DNA of 64,000 bases from Liopterus haemorrhoidalis (lineage: Eukaryota > Arthropoda > Insecta > Coleoptera > Dytiscidae). The first letter of the stretch is position 1; every line of letters begins with the position of its first letter. The notes under the pieces are model-generated. The model worked only from the letters and a program-made list of their open reading frames with translations, had not been told where the DNA came from and searched no databases. The position numbers were made by a program, and so were the translations under genes. Positions 11,965-22,640 of the stretch are shown here, in pieces. The stretch is taken from positions 17,080,829 through 17,144,828 of the forward strand of contig OZ020625.1 of assembly GCA_963971575.1 (NCBI GenBank). The letters run 5' to 3'.

Positions 11965-12790
11965 AGAAGAAATTTCCCCGAATGTGGAAGTTGCTACAAG
12001 GATATTCCTTTGCTTAATGGTCACCAATTTTAGTTGACAGCGCTCATTTTTACGGCTAAAAAGAATAAAAAAAAATTACGAACGACTTGTTACAAGAGCG
12101 ACTTACTAATTTGTCAATCATGTGCATAGAAAGTGATATCCGTCAAAAATTAGACTTTGAGGACATAATAGAACAGGAGTTCTTAAACTTATGTAGTCTG
12201 AGGACCCCCTCTTGAACAACTTTTTTTTTTGAGGACCCCATCTCAACCCTAGGTATTTTACGTCGTTCTTGATACTTCATTTCTGGCTCAATAATCTCAG
12301 GCACTACGTTATAATAAATATTGGTAAAAATATATCGCTGTTTATATTAATAAATGGTCTTGTGCATTTATAGAGATGAACATTTTTATTAGCATATAGA
12401 ATAAAAAAAACATAAAATGAATAAAAATAGTAGTAAAAAGAATTAAAAAGTTACAAATTATAATACGTTAAACTCATAAAAACATTTCTTGGTCAAATAA
12501 ATCTTATTATAATATGTTTTCTGTAAATAATTTTTGTTGAATAAAAATAATTAAATTTTTACTAATTACTGGTTAGTTATGTCAATAACTAGTTAGGTAA
12601 CAACAAACATAAAGTCTTGACCATGTAGGATTTTTATTAAATAAGTTATTTAAATAAAAACGAAAAGTTAGGGTATATAAAGTCAATGTCAAAATTGTTT
12701 CGCGGACCCCCAAGGGTCCGAGCACCCCAGTTTGAGAATCGCTGTAATAGAAGATTTTGCACAACAGAAATCCCGGAAGAAACCATCATC
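11965..12790 (+). pseudogene. hAT transposase C-terminal (dimerisation) relic, interrupted
   Basis: Across 11965-12173 the reading frames spell a degenerate form of the hAT C-terminal dimerisation region (ATRIFLCLMVTNFS, then RSFLRLKRIKKNYE, then ESDIRQKLDFEDII), with internal stops. The frame resumes after the MITE at 12745 with FAQQKSRKK-like residues. It lacks intact coding potential. The match is to ZMYM/Buster-type hAT proteins, judged from memory of the family pattern. Confidence 0.6.
12174..12744. mobile_element. hAT MITE nested in the hAT relic, 8-bp TSD TAATAGAA
   Basis: 571-bp element with ends CAGGAGTTCTTAAACT and AGTTTGAGAATCGCTG. It is flanked by the perfect 8-bp duplication TAATAGAA (12166-12173 and 12745-12752), which lies inside the older hAT transposase relic. 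The frame named at 12686-12871 is a product of this junction, not a gene. Confidence 0.9.
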
Positions 12791-12986
12791 ATTAACGTAA
12801 GTCCAATTCTCAAAATAGTAATCACTTCACTTATATTTGATTTGTATAAAGCTAACCATAATAACCAATAGTCACTAAATAAAAGTACATACTGATGTTT
12901 TTATCCACATTTTTTTTTTTGACTTTATAAAAGGGCCCCAAACTCTGTGTGCCCCAGGGGCCCCTGCATGGCCTAAGATGGCCCTG

Positions 12987-13619
12987 CTCACTTCAATCCT
13001 TAAAATGAGAGCTCATGATAATTTACTGGAATTTTAATTTTCCTAAGTTGTCAGGAACTGTCTGTTTAAAGTTTGAAGTGGGCTTTTGTTAAACAAAATT
13101 ACCAAAAGCCTTACTATTTGGGTAAAAATTTCTAAAATTGAAAATCTAGTTCCAGTAAAACCAAAGAAACAGGCGCATTATATAATAAACAAATACGTTA
13201 ATTATTACAAATATTACAACTTATAATTTGAAATGAATAAAATAATACTTACTTTAAAAAAAAAAAATAGTAAAACTAAAAATTAAAACACAAAAACCAA
13301 AACAAACAAAATATTTAAAAGTCACCACACTATAATGCTACATCTCTAACAGATAAACTGAGAACTGAGAATGAATTATTTTCCCTAAGAATTTCAGATT
13401 TCTGAAAATGGAAGGGGTAAATTTTAATTGGCTGAAAACTCCGTAGTAGGGATCAGACGTTTTATAAATAAACACTAAAATTATAATAAATATGCGTTAT
13501 AAAACATTAAATTTATTAATATTATGTTTAATATATCTTAGTTTTGTTAATTTGTTGTAAATTTATAATGTTTTCCATGTTTTTTAATGTTTAAAAGTAT
13601 CTTTTTGTATTGTAGATGT
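12987..13619. other. Unassigned AT-rich spacer
   Basis: No coding, RNA or clear repeat structure was recognised beyond poly-A tracts. Confidence 0.4.
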
Positions 13620-13679
13620 GTTGACTTCCTGCGTAACATCAGGCATTGTTGGTTGCATACTTAAAGGCGCTTAATTTAA

Positions 13680-13866
13680 ATCCACTTTCTTACAAACTGT
13701 TGCGGAAGGGGCCCTCGGAAGAGGTCCTTAGGTCCCAACCTCACACAGACCACGAACTAGCTCAGGAGCGGGGTCGTTCGGCCTATACTCGGCTTGAAGA
13801 GCCGCGACGTAACTAAAGCGTCTCTGAAATATAAAGTGCTGTAAAGGAGATGATGATGATGATGTT
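13680..13866 (+). mobile_element. Probable LINE 3' end with (GAT)n tail
   Basis: A G/C-rich stretch (GGAAGGGGCCCTCGGAAG onward) leads into TATAAAGTGCTGTAAAGGA and then a GATGATGATG microsatellite. This layout is typical of 3' ends of some non-LTR retrotransposons that end in short tandem repeats. No reverse-transcriptase frame is attached. Confidence 0.45.
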
Positions 13867-14056
13867 TAGAAATAAAAGAGCGATGACAGTTAATTGTTTA
13901 TTATGAACATAAAGTCAACGAGACATCTATAGTCGCGTTGACACAAACGGAAATAAAACATATACAGAACTTGAACAGACATAACAAAAACAAATGATAA
14001 AGATAAGAAAACAATAATGTAGAATATATTATATAGTTATTTAAATATTGGAGCTC

Positions 14057-15373
14057 TCAGAAGTCCAGATGTCTCCTCGTGAAGCGAGAAGGAATCTGGG
14101 GATGTGGACTCTGAAGCGGACAGGAAGAAGAGGAATGCGACAGGAGAGGTTCTTGAGATGGGGAAGACGGCCACGTTGTCGTCGGTGTGGCGACGGTGCG
14201 CGCTGGTGACGAGAGCAGAGTGTCAGTCGTGGTTTCTCCCAGTAGTCTAATTAGTTGCCGGCGTAGTTTTCGGAGAGACTTTTCCGTCGGCGAGTCGGGG
14301 TTAGTTCCTGTCGTATCAAATGTCACCGGTGAATACGGTGGTGTAGCGTGCGGGTTATCGCGTTGCTCTGGTTCCTCTCTGGATTTTCCGGGGGTTGGGG
14401 GCGGCGAAAATATAGAGGGGCGGCGTGATGTTGAGGGGGTTGACGGTGGCGTATCGGGTCCAAATAGCTCTATAAAACGAGCCCGAATACGGTTTTGATG
14501 AGTGGGGGCGGCAGTCGACGATCTTGGAGGCGGTCGGCTGATGTTGGCGGTGGACTTACGATTGACGCGTCGTGAGATTGTGTCACGTGTGTGACTCTTG
14601 ATGCTGGGGGCGGCTGAGGGGCGGCGGACTTCGGGAAGTACCGTCAGCGGCTCTAGTGGTGGTGTTGGTGGCTTCGGTGTCGGCGGCGGTGCGAATAGAC
14701 GTGCCCTGGGGTCGCTTGTTCGATATAAATGAAGCTGGACGGACCGGGAGACGGTGATGTATGGCTTCGAGGTCTCCACTAGTCGGAGGCGGCGTCTGTA
14801 GATGGTTCGGGCGACGTATCGCGCGTGTGTTAGTTTACCCCGTTTGCGCGCCAGCGTTTGGCTGTGAGGCGGCGGCGATGATATCTGGGGGCGGCGAGTT
14901 ACTTGCGCGTGATGGCCGGGGTACGTGTAGGACGGTACGCACCGGTTGAACGCACAGCAACTAGCGTGGGTTCCGCGACGGTTGAAACGCACTGGTAGGT
15001 TTGTTCCGCGTTCTGATTTGGTTGAAAACCACCGATGGTCAAAACGTGATGTTTCGCGATGGTCGGATGGCAAAGAACCACTGGCGAAACGCACGGCAGT
15101 AAGCGTGGGTTTCGCAGTGACGGCGCGGTTGAGAAGCACTGACGAAACGCACGGCAGTAAGCGTGGGTTTCGCAGCGTAGCGGCGGTTGAGAAGCACTGG
15201 CGAAACGCACGGCAGTAAGCGTGGGTTTCGCAGCGTAGCGGCGGTTGAGAAGCACTAGCGAAACGCACGGCAGTAAGCGTGGGTTTCGCAGCGTAGCGGC
15301 GGTTGAGAAGCACTGGCGAAACGCACGGCAGTAAGCGTGGGTTTCGCAGCGTAGCGGCGGTTAAAAAGCACAC
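14057..15373 (-). CDS. Unrecognised 438-codon Pro/Ser/Thr/Arg-rich frame in a GC-rich island
   Basis: An open frame of 438 codons in a 1.3-kb GC-rich island within otherwise very AT-rich DNA. The N-terminal ~110 residues are written by the 58-bp tandem repeat and cycle through its three frames. The middle and C-terminal parts are low-complexity, rich in Pro, Ser, Thr and Arg (for example PDTPPSTPSTSRRPS), with a short Leu/Arg-rich helix-like segment, LRKLRRQLIRLL. No domain is recognised. An AATAAA on the minus strand near 13894-13900 could end a transcript. It may be a chance frame in GC-rich DNA, a transposon protein, or a fast-evolving gene. Codon use is unlike the host genes in this window. 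Confidence 0.35.
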   Translation of the reverse strand: MCFLTAATLRNPRLLPCVSPVLLNRRYAAKPTLTAVRFASASQPPLRCETHAYCRAFRQCFSTAATLRNPRLLPCVSSVLLNRAVTAKPTLTAVRFASGSLPSDHRETSRFDHRWFSTKSERGTNLPVRFNRRGTHASCCAFNRCVPSYTYPGHHAQVTRRPQISSPPPHSQTLARKRGKLTHARYVARTIYRRRLRLVETSKPYITVSRSVQLHLYRTSDPRARLFAPPPTPKPPTPPLEPLTVLPEVRRPSAAPSIKSHTRDTISRRVNRKSTANISRPPPRSSTAAPTHQNRIRARFIELFGPDTPPSTPSTSRRPSIFSPPPTPGKSREEPEQRDNPHATPPYSPVTFDTTGTNPDSPTEKSLRKLRRQLIRLLGETTTDTLLSSPARTVATPTTTWPSSPSQEPLLSHSSSSCPLQSPHPQIPSRFTRRHLDF

Positions 15374-15375
15374 AG
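15067..15375. repeat. 58-bp tandem repeat, about 5 copies
   Basis: The unit beginning GCGGTTGAGAAGCACT recurs at 15125, 15183, 15241, 15299 and, altered, 15357, exactly 58 bp apart. The copies are nearly identical. Because 58 is not a multiple of three, each copy is read in a different frame of the long minus-strand ORF, and all three frames are open. Confidence 0.95.
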
Positions 15376-15399
15376 CAAGAAGCGTGGTCTTTTCAAAGA

Positions 15400-16960
15400 G
15401 CGAAGTTTTTACTTGTAGAGATGAATTTACTTGTTGAGAGGCGAGATTGAACTGTTGTCAATTGTAAAAAATGACCGTTTTTTATATGATTTTCGGTGAT
15501 GGAATGCGGTTTATGACTCTAAGGGTTGTTGTGATTGGTGGGAATAGTTTGAAATCTAAAAATATTAATAGTTTTACATATATCGCGAATAATTTAGATT
15601 CACGGTTATCATAAGATCGCTGAAGTCTCACGGTATCCGGCGATGTATAACAACGTATGAAAATGTCATGAGTGACGCGCTAAGTGACTAGTAACGGCGA
15701 GGCTTGCTACGGCAACAAAACCAAGTATGTTTAACAGTGTTTCATGTTTAATTTCACTCAATGGTATCTGTCAATGGCTCAATGGTATCTGTATCCCTGA
15801 GTCCTGTGCATTCGTATAAAAATATTTGTAATATATTTAACGATATCTAGAGGCTTAAAAATGTAAATTTTTATTAATTATTTTCTTTATGTTTATGTTA
15901 AGTTTTTGTAATTAGATTTAGAAAAAATAATAGCAAGTGCTAAAATAAATTTATTATTATTATATATTTTCTTGATGTTTTTATAAATACATTTTTTTAA
16001 ATGTGTTGATTTTGCGTTAATAAAACATGTTATTAAAAAGAGTTTTTTTAATGTTTTTTAATAATATGTACATAATTTGGGCAATAATAAGTTTATATCT
16101 GATATCATTTTCGGCCCTTAAACATTTTCGGACAAACTTTGGCCCGAGGGCCAAAAAGATATTCACATTATGATAATAATTATTCCCATTATAGTATTTT
16201 TTATTTAAAGTAAAAATATTTATTAAATGTACATTTTTTAATATTTTAATGCACAAAAAAAAATCGTTTTAAAGCACACTATAAATAAAATATTGGTCAA
16301 TTTTAAATTTTAATTTTAAATAGATATATTTATTTAATGCTAAATATTTTTTATTTTAATGCACAGAGTATTAATTTTAGTGCACATATCTATTTAAATA
16401 ATTCCCAGTTAAATCATACCCATAATCATCTACCAGCAAAACTGATTATTAATCAACCAAATATCTCTCATATTTACGGTACATACTATTAAGAAAAATG
16501 TAGATTTTTTACAAAAATCAGTCTACAAAAAATTATTTTTGTTTTATGGTTCAATAAGGATATTTTTATCTGTGAAACAGTAGATGACATTGAACATACT
16601 ACGCAGGTGGTCTCCATACAATGTTGTGCCACAGATTACTATATTACACAGTACTAGTAGTACTAATCTGTGGTTGTGCATTCTATTGCATTTTATGGCA
16701 GGACTGTAGACCGACAGAAGTCCTTACAATGTTGTGTGATTGATAATTTTTTGTTGAAATAGGGAATTACGGGCAAGACCACCCATATTATTTATCAAAA
16801 TTGTATTACGGAATATTTAGAATTCTGGTTAATTCTAGCGTGAATAATTTCATTAGTTAAAAGTATTAAACGTGATTTATAGGGGTAAAAAAAAAAACAT
16901 AATAGGGTCACATTTTTTTTTTCTGATTTTATTTATCTCCCACCTCCTTCGGATTTATAT
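15400..16960. other. AT-rich spacer with a small palindrome
   Basis: No gene found. An imperfect palindrome at about 16631-16680 (CCACAGATTA...TAATCTGTGG) with a TTGTGC/TTGTGCATT surround may be a small MITE remnant. Confidence 0.4.
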
Positions 16961-16964
16961 CTTC

Positions 16965-17560
16965 CGATATTGTGCAGTCAGCTTTGGGGTCGACTCAGCC
17001 TAAAGTATTCAATACTTAAAATGAGCACCTGTTTATATAGGGATAATAGGACTGGTAGAAATCTCACTCACCACGTGGCTTTTATATCTATGACCGGCGG
17101 TCTAAAAACGAAGAACTTACCTTCTCTACCCCTTATACGTTTATCTAGGCGTTTGGGAACCTATTATTTATTATTTATTTATTTTATTTTATTTTATTAT
17201 ATTTACTACCTAAATTAAATAGTTTGAAAGTCATTATTTCCATTTTTAGGGTTTTGTACGTATGACAAAAAAAAAACTTTATAATGTCACTCACGTGTCT
17301 GTCTGTCTGTCTGTCTGTCTGTACAGTAGAAATTGTAGGCAAACGGTTGAACATAGAAAGTTGATATTTGGCATACTTGAACAACTTTTTGACCCACATA
17401 TAGGAAAACTATAGAGAGTTCAAAAAAATACAGCGCGGGATAAATATAAGCAAATATGTATTTAATAGAAAAATAAATATTTTTTTAAAATTTTGAGTGG
17501 GGTATCAAATGAAACCTCTTAATGTGTGGATGCACAAATATTTATTTTTGAAAAATCGTT
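16965..17560 (-). repeat. Dispersed repeat family A, reverse-oriented copy
   Basis: It holds the same string of features as the plus-strand copies at 20174-21206 and 45346-47173, in reverse: AGGGTTTTG, a (TCTG)n tract at 17297-17322, then AAACGGTTGAACATAGAAAG, a segment about poorly conserved thymine-rich DNA, and TTTGACCCACATA. Ends diverged. Confidence 0.55.
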
Positions 17561-17915
17561 TTTATGGGGTTTTTGTCAATATAATGGCCAAAAACTTTTG
17601 TCCCCCACCCTATTTCCCAGAAGGATTGAACTAAAAATCTGATCAAATCTCCATACTGTACATTGATGGGAACCGGAATAGTTCAACAGGAAGTTTTGAT
17701 CAAATTGTTTTTTCACAAAATATTGATATTTTTTTATGTCTTTGAAAAAATTTATTGTGTGTACATATAAAAATAATTTTTCTGAATAAGCTATTTGTTA
17801 GACCCCTATTTCCCAGACTATGATCAAACCATGTGATCCCAGACTATGATCCCAGACTATGATCCCAGACTATATATCAAATAGAATTATATTATAAACG
17901 AAAGTTTACATTCTA

Positions 17916-18307
17916 TAGTCTATCTCAGAAAGAGCGATAGTAATAAATCTTTTTGTCAGGCAGTTACCAGTGGCGTGCACATTTTAAACACGTTTAAATT
18001 GGTTTTGTGTATTTCTATATTACTATTTATCATTTTATTAAACTCACGCCTGTGACCATATTTATCATGTCATTAAACGCACCCCTGTGACCATATTTTT
18101 CTTCAAAATTTTAGGGTAAAATTTTTATGATCTATTGTGTTTAACCCTAGTTCGTATTCCCATATAAGATGTGCGGCACACTCGGTTGTTTCATAACAAT
18201 ATTTCGTGTCGAACTATTCATATTTTGTGTGCCGCTTCTGTGTGAAAAAACAATAACTTTTTACAAATAATAAATTTTATTACTATCGCTCTTTCTGAGA
18301 TAGACTA
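17916..18307. mobile_element. MITE with ~34-bp perfect TIR, TA flanks
   Basis: The left end TAGTCTATCTCAGAAAGAGC is matched in reverse by GCTCTTTCTGAGATAGACTA on the right, with ~34 bp identical. The flanking TA dinucleotides fit a Tc1/mariner-derived MITE. No coding content. Confidence 0.85.
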
Positions 18308-18319
18308 TAATTACACTTT

Positions 18320-18622
18320 AAAATTGCACATTACTCGTCTTCAGATGATATGTCACAATACGCCCGTTGAGGAGAGTCGTCAATGTTTGTTTTTGAACTT
18401 CCTGGTTTCGGTGACACTGGTTTGAAAAATGTATAAAATTTTGTTTGGATTTTTGAAGTTGGTTGTTTCTTAATTATTAACTCTCTAAAATTGCGAATTC
18501 CCGTCCGCTACTCGGGTGATTCCCCGAGTGTGCAGTCACGTGCAGTTTACGATCGCTTACATGCTGTCCGTTATATCCGAAGTCCGTTGTATCGAGGTCC
18601 ATTATATCGAAGTTTTACTGTA
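18320..18622 (-). mobile_element. Pogo/Tigger-like fragment
   Basis: The right terminus around 18570-18622 has repeated TATATCGAAG / TGTATCGAGG motifs typical of pogo/Tigger termini. On the minus strand a frame ending near 18330 gives SPKPGSSKTNIDDS...ISSEDE and a stop, resembling the acidic C-terminus of these transposases. The rest of the transposase is missing. Tentative. Confidence 0.4.
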
Positions 18623-18892
18623 CTATTATTTCAATTATTATTTTGTGAACTATGACGGATGATCGCAGGCTCCCAGGAATGGGAGGGGGCTCAGAAGAAA
18701 AAATTATTTAAATTATGAATAAAGTTCTTACTTCCAAACTATAAGTGATGGTCTAAAAATGGGTCATCTCTTCAAAAAAATAAATTATGACCAAAAAATG
18801 GTTCTCACCACTATTTTAAGAGAAACCCCACGTGGAGCTCAAGACCCTGTGCATCTGACTTATTTTATTAACTATTTATTTACTTATTTTAG

Positions 18893-19096
18893 GGGATAAC
18901 TGATATTATAATGTACCCTAACAAAGCCAATCGTCAAGAAAATCGCGGCTTTATGTTCGTTGAGTTTTGCTCCCACCGGGCCGCCGCGATGGCCAAGAGA
19001 AAGATGGCGCCTGGAACTATAACCTTATGGAACAAACTTGTCGTAGTGAAATGGGCAGACCCAGAACCGTATATCGACCCCTACATTATTTCTCAG
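18893..19096 (+). CDS. Rbm46: RBM46-like RNA-binding protein, exon 3 (opposite strand to exons 1-2)
   Basis: 204 bp, phase 0 to phase 0: acceptor TTATTTTAG ending at 18892, donor GTAAGG at 19097. It finishes RRM2, with RNP1 RGFMFVEF and the family hallmark SHRAAAMAKRK followed by VKWADPE. It opens GITDIIMYP, which continues the end of exon 2 (ELNRYLQ) exactly as the family requires, despite lying on the other strand. The frame is intact, with no stop codons. Confidence 0.88.
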
Positions 19097-19167
19097 GTAA
19101 GGAAAAATGTTATTAAAAAGTGGTTTAAAATACTCCCACCATCCGAAAATATTATTCGATATTATAC

Positions 19168-19652
19168 CGACATTACCGGTGGCGGCGCTGTGCTCCAAGG
19201 CAATATGGCTGTCGTCTCTAGTACTCAGCTGTCAATATGCTAATTGCGAACAGGTTTATTTAAGCACAGTCCAGTTTTATTTTATGAAAATACGAGTAAA
19301 TATTTGCGATTTCTTTTAATTTTTGAGCGCTACACATGTATCGAGGTGTATAACAGAAGGTGGGCATCAAATTACAGAATTTAAAGTTTTTAAGAGTGTC
19401 GGTCATCTGAATTTACAATATATGGATTCTGTTTGTAAACAAGGGCATTATGTTCATTGCCTCATGAAATAAAATTAGTTTTAGTTGGACAGGAGCAGCT
19501 AAAAGTTAAATATGCAACTTGCAGGTGCAAGTATATTAATGCAGTTTTGTATTTCTGCGACAAATGTAATGAACGAACTCGCATAGTATCAGTTACTTTT
19601 TAACTCAAAATATATTACCATGCCTTCCTCCTGTCAATAATCAAATCTTTAC
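19168..19652 (+). repeat. Dispersed repeat family E, copy 1 (in RBM46-like intron 3)
   Basis: It begins GACATTACCGGTGGCGGC and ends near AACTCAAAATATATT...CTTCCTCCTGTC. A second copy occupies 26207-26748 in the same orientation and has ~75 extra bases in the middle. No TIRs or coding sequence recognised. Confidence 0.8.
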
Positions 19653-19812
19653 ATTTGTTGCAATATGAACAGCATTATGTATTTACAGTTAGACACATAA
19701 TGCATTTGTTTTTTCATGATCGTAAATAGACATAGTCAAAGACTAAAATGTAGTTTCCAACAATTATTGATACATTTTTGAAAATATTCAAATTTTGTTT
19801 TTGTTTTTTTAG

Positions 19813-19990
19813 GTCACCAAATTATTTATTCGTAATCTGAGTCCTGGATTGAGTGGCAGATTCTTAAGGACATTTTTGCATCACCACATACCTCCTTCTG
19901 GAATTTTAAAGATTTATCTTGCTGAAGATTATGGGTTCATCCATTTCGACAACCGTATCCACGCCCAAATTGCTAAAGACAGACTGACAG
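19813..19990 (+). CDS. Rbm46: RBM46-like RNA-binding protein, exon 4 (RRM3)
   Basis: 178 bp, phase 0 to phase 1. The acceptor is TTTTTTTAG and the donor GTATGT at 19991. It encodes the first two thirds of RRM3: RNP2 LFIRNL and RNP1-like YGFIHF. It follows exon 3 after a 716-bp intron that contains a dispersed repeat (19168-19652). Confidence 0.85.
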
Positions 19991-20173
19991 GTATGTACTG
20001 GCAACCTTATTTTTATTTTTTAATTATATTGGCCTAGCATAGAGTGAACGCTAGTTTTGAAAGTGTATTGCTACTCTTTCGTATATTGGCTCAATTATAT
20101 GTTGAAATAAGTGAAAATGGCGAGTTCTGATTCATCTTTGGATGAGTTGTTTCTAACAGAATCATTATATTTA

Positions 20174-21206
20174 AAAATTGATGTGAAGTGTGAATTTTCA
20201 CACATTTCAGGGTTTCGCAGGTATTTAGTAAGTGAATGATGATTATTTGGGATGCAAAAACAAATTTTATGTCAAAATATTTCTTTATGAATTTTAATTC
20301 GAATGCCTAATACCATTATTTAAGTTTCTAAATATGTGCAGTATTTTTTTATATAGCAAGGTTCATTACGATTTTGAAAATTGCGCCTATGGCTTCCATT
20401 GGTTGCTTAAATCATATGCTTCGCTCCTCTGATTTCGTATACATTCAAATATAGAATTAAATTATAATTTCAACACTTCCCACTGGTTATTAAATTTACG
20501 CTTTTAAAAATTAAATGCAACATTTACCAAAATATAACTAGAATTTTGACAAAATAATTTAACAAAATGAAATTGCAAAAAAAAAAAAACAAAAAATAAA
20601 ATTGACAGGAGTCGAACTGTAGTTTGCAAATTACGAAGTGACGACGCTACGAACTACGCTAAGGGCGCTTCCTTGTTTACTGTGTTACATAGCGAATTAA
20701 ATATTTAACATATTTTAGTTAAAAACACAAAAAATGCGTTATTTTCCGAAAACATAATCTGATCCAAAATTCCTGTTGTACTATTCCGGTTCACACCAAT
20801 ATACATTACTTAGAATTTTTTCAGATTTTTAGATTAAACCATCTTGGCTACAGGGTGTGGGACAATTTTTTTTTGCACAATTTTGACAAATATCGCCTCA
20901 AAATAATTTATTTTGCAAAAACAAAATTTTGATCGTTAATCCACGTACTAAAGGCTTTCATTTGATACCCTACTCAGAATTTAAAAAAATATTTTTTTCC
21001 GGTGAGCACATATTTGTTTATATTTTTAGGGGGATATGTTTTTTAAATGTTTTAGTATTTTTCCTATGTGCGGGTCAAAGAGTTGTATAAGCATGCTAAA
21101 TTTCAACTCCCTAGGTTTAGCCGTTTGACTACAATTTTTACCGAACAGACAGACGACTAAATGACGGTATAAGGGTTTTTTGGTCATACCTACAAAACCC
21201 TAAAAA
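20174..21206 (+). repeat. Dispersed repeat family A, copy with intact TA site
   Basis: It starts near GATGTGAAGTGTGAATTTTC and ends CAAAACCCTAAAAA. Internally there is a degenerate tRNA-like box (GGAGTCGAAC near 20612) and a GACAGACGAC tract. It carries the uninterrupted site AGTTGTATAAGCATG (21081-21095), which in the 45-kb copy is split by a mariner. Confidence 0.7.
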
Positions 21207-21348
21207 TGGAACCAAAAAGAAAAGGTATACATACAATAAACCAAGATAGACGTAAATATGGGGAATACCACCACCTTTCTCCTCAATTAAAAGAAGATGA
21301 TGCAAGATTTTTAAAATATATTTTTTTTCGGCGCTGACAAGCTGCTTA

Positions 21349-21947
21349 TACCCTTTCACACTAGAATTTTAAGACAAGTGAACTTAAAGTTCACCGATGT
21401 TTAACATCGGTTTGCTTTCACACTTGATGTTTAAATCTCCAGTGCTATCATCAGCTACAGTAATTTTGTCCTTAAGTTACCATCAGGAAATTACCAGTTT
21501 TGAACTGTCTGCGCAGACGCACATTTTGAATTATTATAAACAAATATGGATATTTCATTTCATTCTAAAATAAAGACACTACAATAAAGAATATATTACA
21601 CCTGTATTAACATGTAGTCGATACATTTTATCTCAATTATTGTAGCTCTGTATTTTATTAAACACATTATTAAAATAAATAATTTTATTATAACAATAAG
21701 TATAAACTTATTTTAACGTCGATATAATACAGTATTTTCATTTATGATAATATAAAATGTTGACAGCACAAATTCAAAGAGTATTTTTTTATAATAGAAA
21801 TTATGTTGTCAATGCGGACGATGTTTAAGACGCAGATCTCTGTCTTAAACATCGCTTGTATTTAGACGAGGCCATACGGTTTCACATTAGCGTTTAAAGA
21901 CACATTCACTTTAACATCCGATCTTAAAGTTTAGTGTGAAAATGGTA
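21349..21947. mobile_element. Harbinger-like MITE, TSD TTA
   Basis: 599 bp, ends TACCCTTTCACACTAG and TAGTGTGAAAATGGTA, flanked by TTA (21346-21348 and 21948-21950), as expected for PIF/Harbinger. There are internal inverted blocks about TTTAAGACAAG and AAACATCG. A truncated second copy lies at 57583-57807. Confidence 0.75.
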
Positions 21948-22214
21948 TTAACCCATTTAAACCTGAAACTTTTTTTGACAAAAAAAATGTTTTTTTTGTA
22001 AAAATTTAGTTAATTGTGTATAAATATGCATGAAAATGATTATATATATTTTTTTTACTGATCAGAATAGCCATAACATGCTTTATTTTTTAAAGGACGG
22101 TAGGACTATATACTACTATAAGAATAATAACAACCTATTTATTTAAATGCTTTATTAATTCCAAAATTATTTCAAAATTATTTTATAAACTCTAATATAA
22201 ACTAAACTATAAAA

Positions 22215-22330
22215 TCATTTGCTTGTACGATAGTCCAAAAAACAATTTTTAGGATGTAAACCTACATTAGGTACATTTTTTACAAACAAAATTAGCTTTT
22301 TTGCTGCAAACAGCGCAACGTCTTTAAGCA
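22215..22330 (-). pseudogene. piggyBac transposase C-terminal Cys-rich domain remnant
   Basis: One frame gives RCAVCSKKANFVCKKC and, after a one-base shift, NVGLHPKNCFLDYRTSK with a stop at 22215. The CxxC...CxxC...HPxxCF spacing is that of the piggyBac CRD, which binds element ends. A frameshift separates the two halves and the catalytic DDBD region is absent. Confidence 0.8.
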
Positions 22331-22640
22331 AAATAAATGGATGGTCAGGGACCCCAAAGAGTTGTGTTTGTTTTGTTTTACTCTGGATGGTCAGGGACCT
22401 CAAGGAGTTCAGAGGAACTCTGGATGGTCAGGGACCTCAAGGAATTGTTGGACCTAAAATGGTCGGGTTTGTCTTGTTGACTCTGGATGGTCAGGGACCT
22501 CAAGGAGTTCAGAGGAACTCTGGATGGTCATGGACCTAAAGGAGATGTGTTTGTTTTGTTCTACGCTGAATGTTCAAGGACCTCAAGGAGTTCAGTGAAA
22601 CTCTGGATGGTCAGGAACCTCAAGGAGACGGGCAAAACTA
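22320..22640. repeat. Degenerate tandem repeat in piggyBac element
   Basis: CTCTGGATGGTCAGGGACCT and variants recur about six times (22380, 22420, 22480, 22518, 22600 and others), with AAGGAGTTCAGAGGAA spacers. The short frames in it are repeat artefacts. Confidence 0.8.

Larger units (their letters stand above)
11751..12986 (+). mobile_element. hAT-like element with decayed transposase
   Basis: The termini begin CAG at 11751 and end CTG at 12986, with G/C-rich subterminal stretches on both sides (GGGGCAC appears in each). The candidate 8-bp flanks CTCGTAAC and CTCACTTC match at only four positions, so the boundary is provisional. A hAT transposase C-terminal relic is inside (11965-12790), itself interrupted by a second MITE. 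Confidence 0.6.

Noticed and set aside
15067..15375. CRISPR-like array because of regular 58-bp repeats
   Set aside because: The repeats are contiguous with no unique spacers and the genome is eukaryotic.
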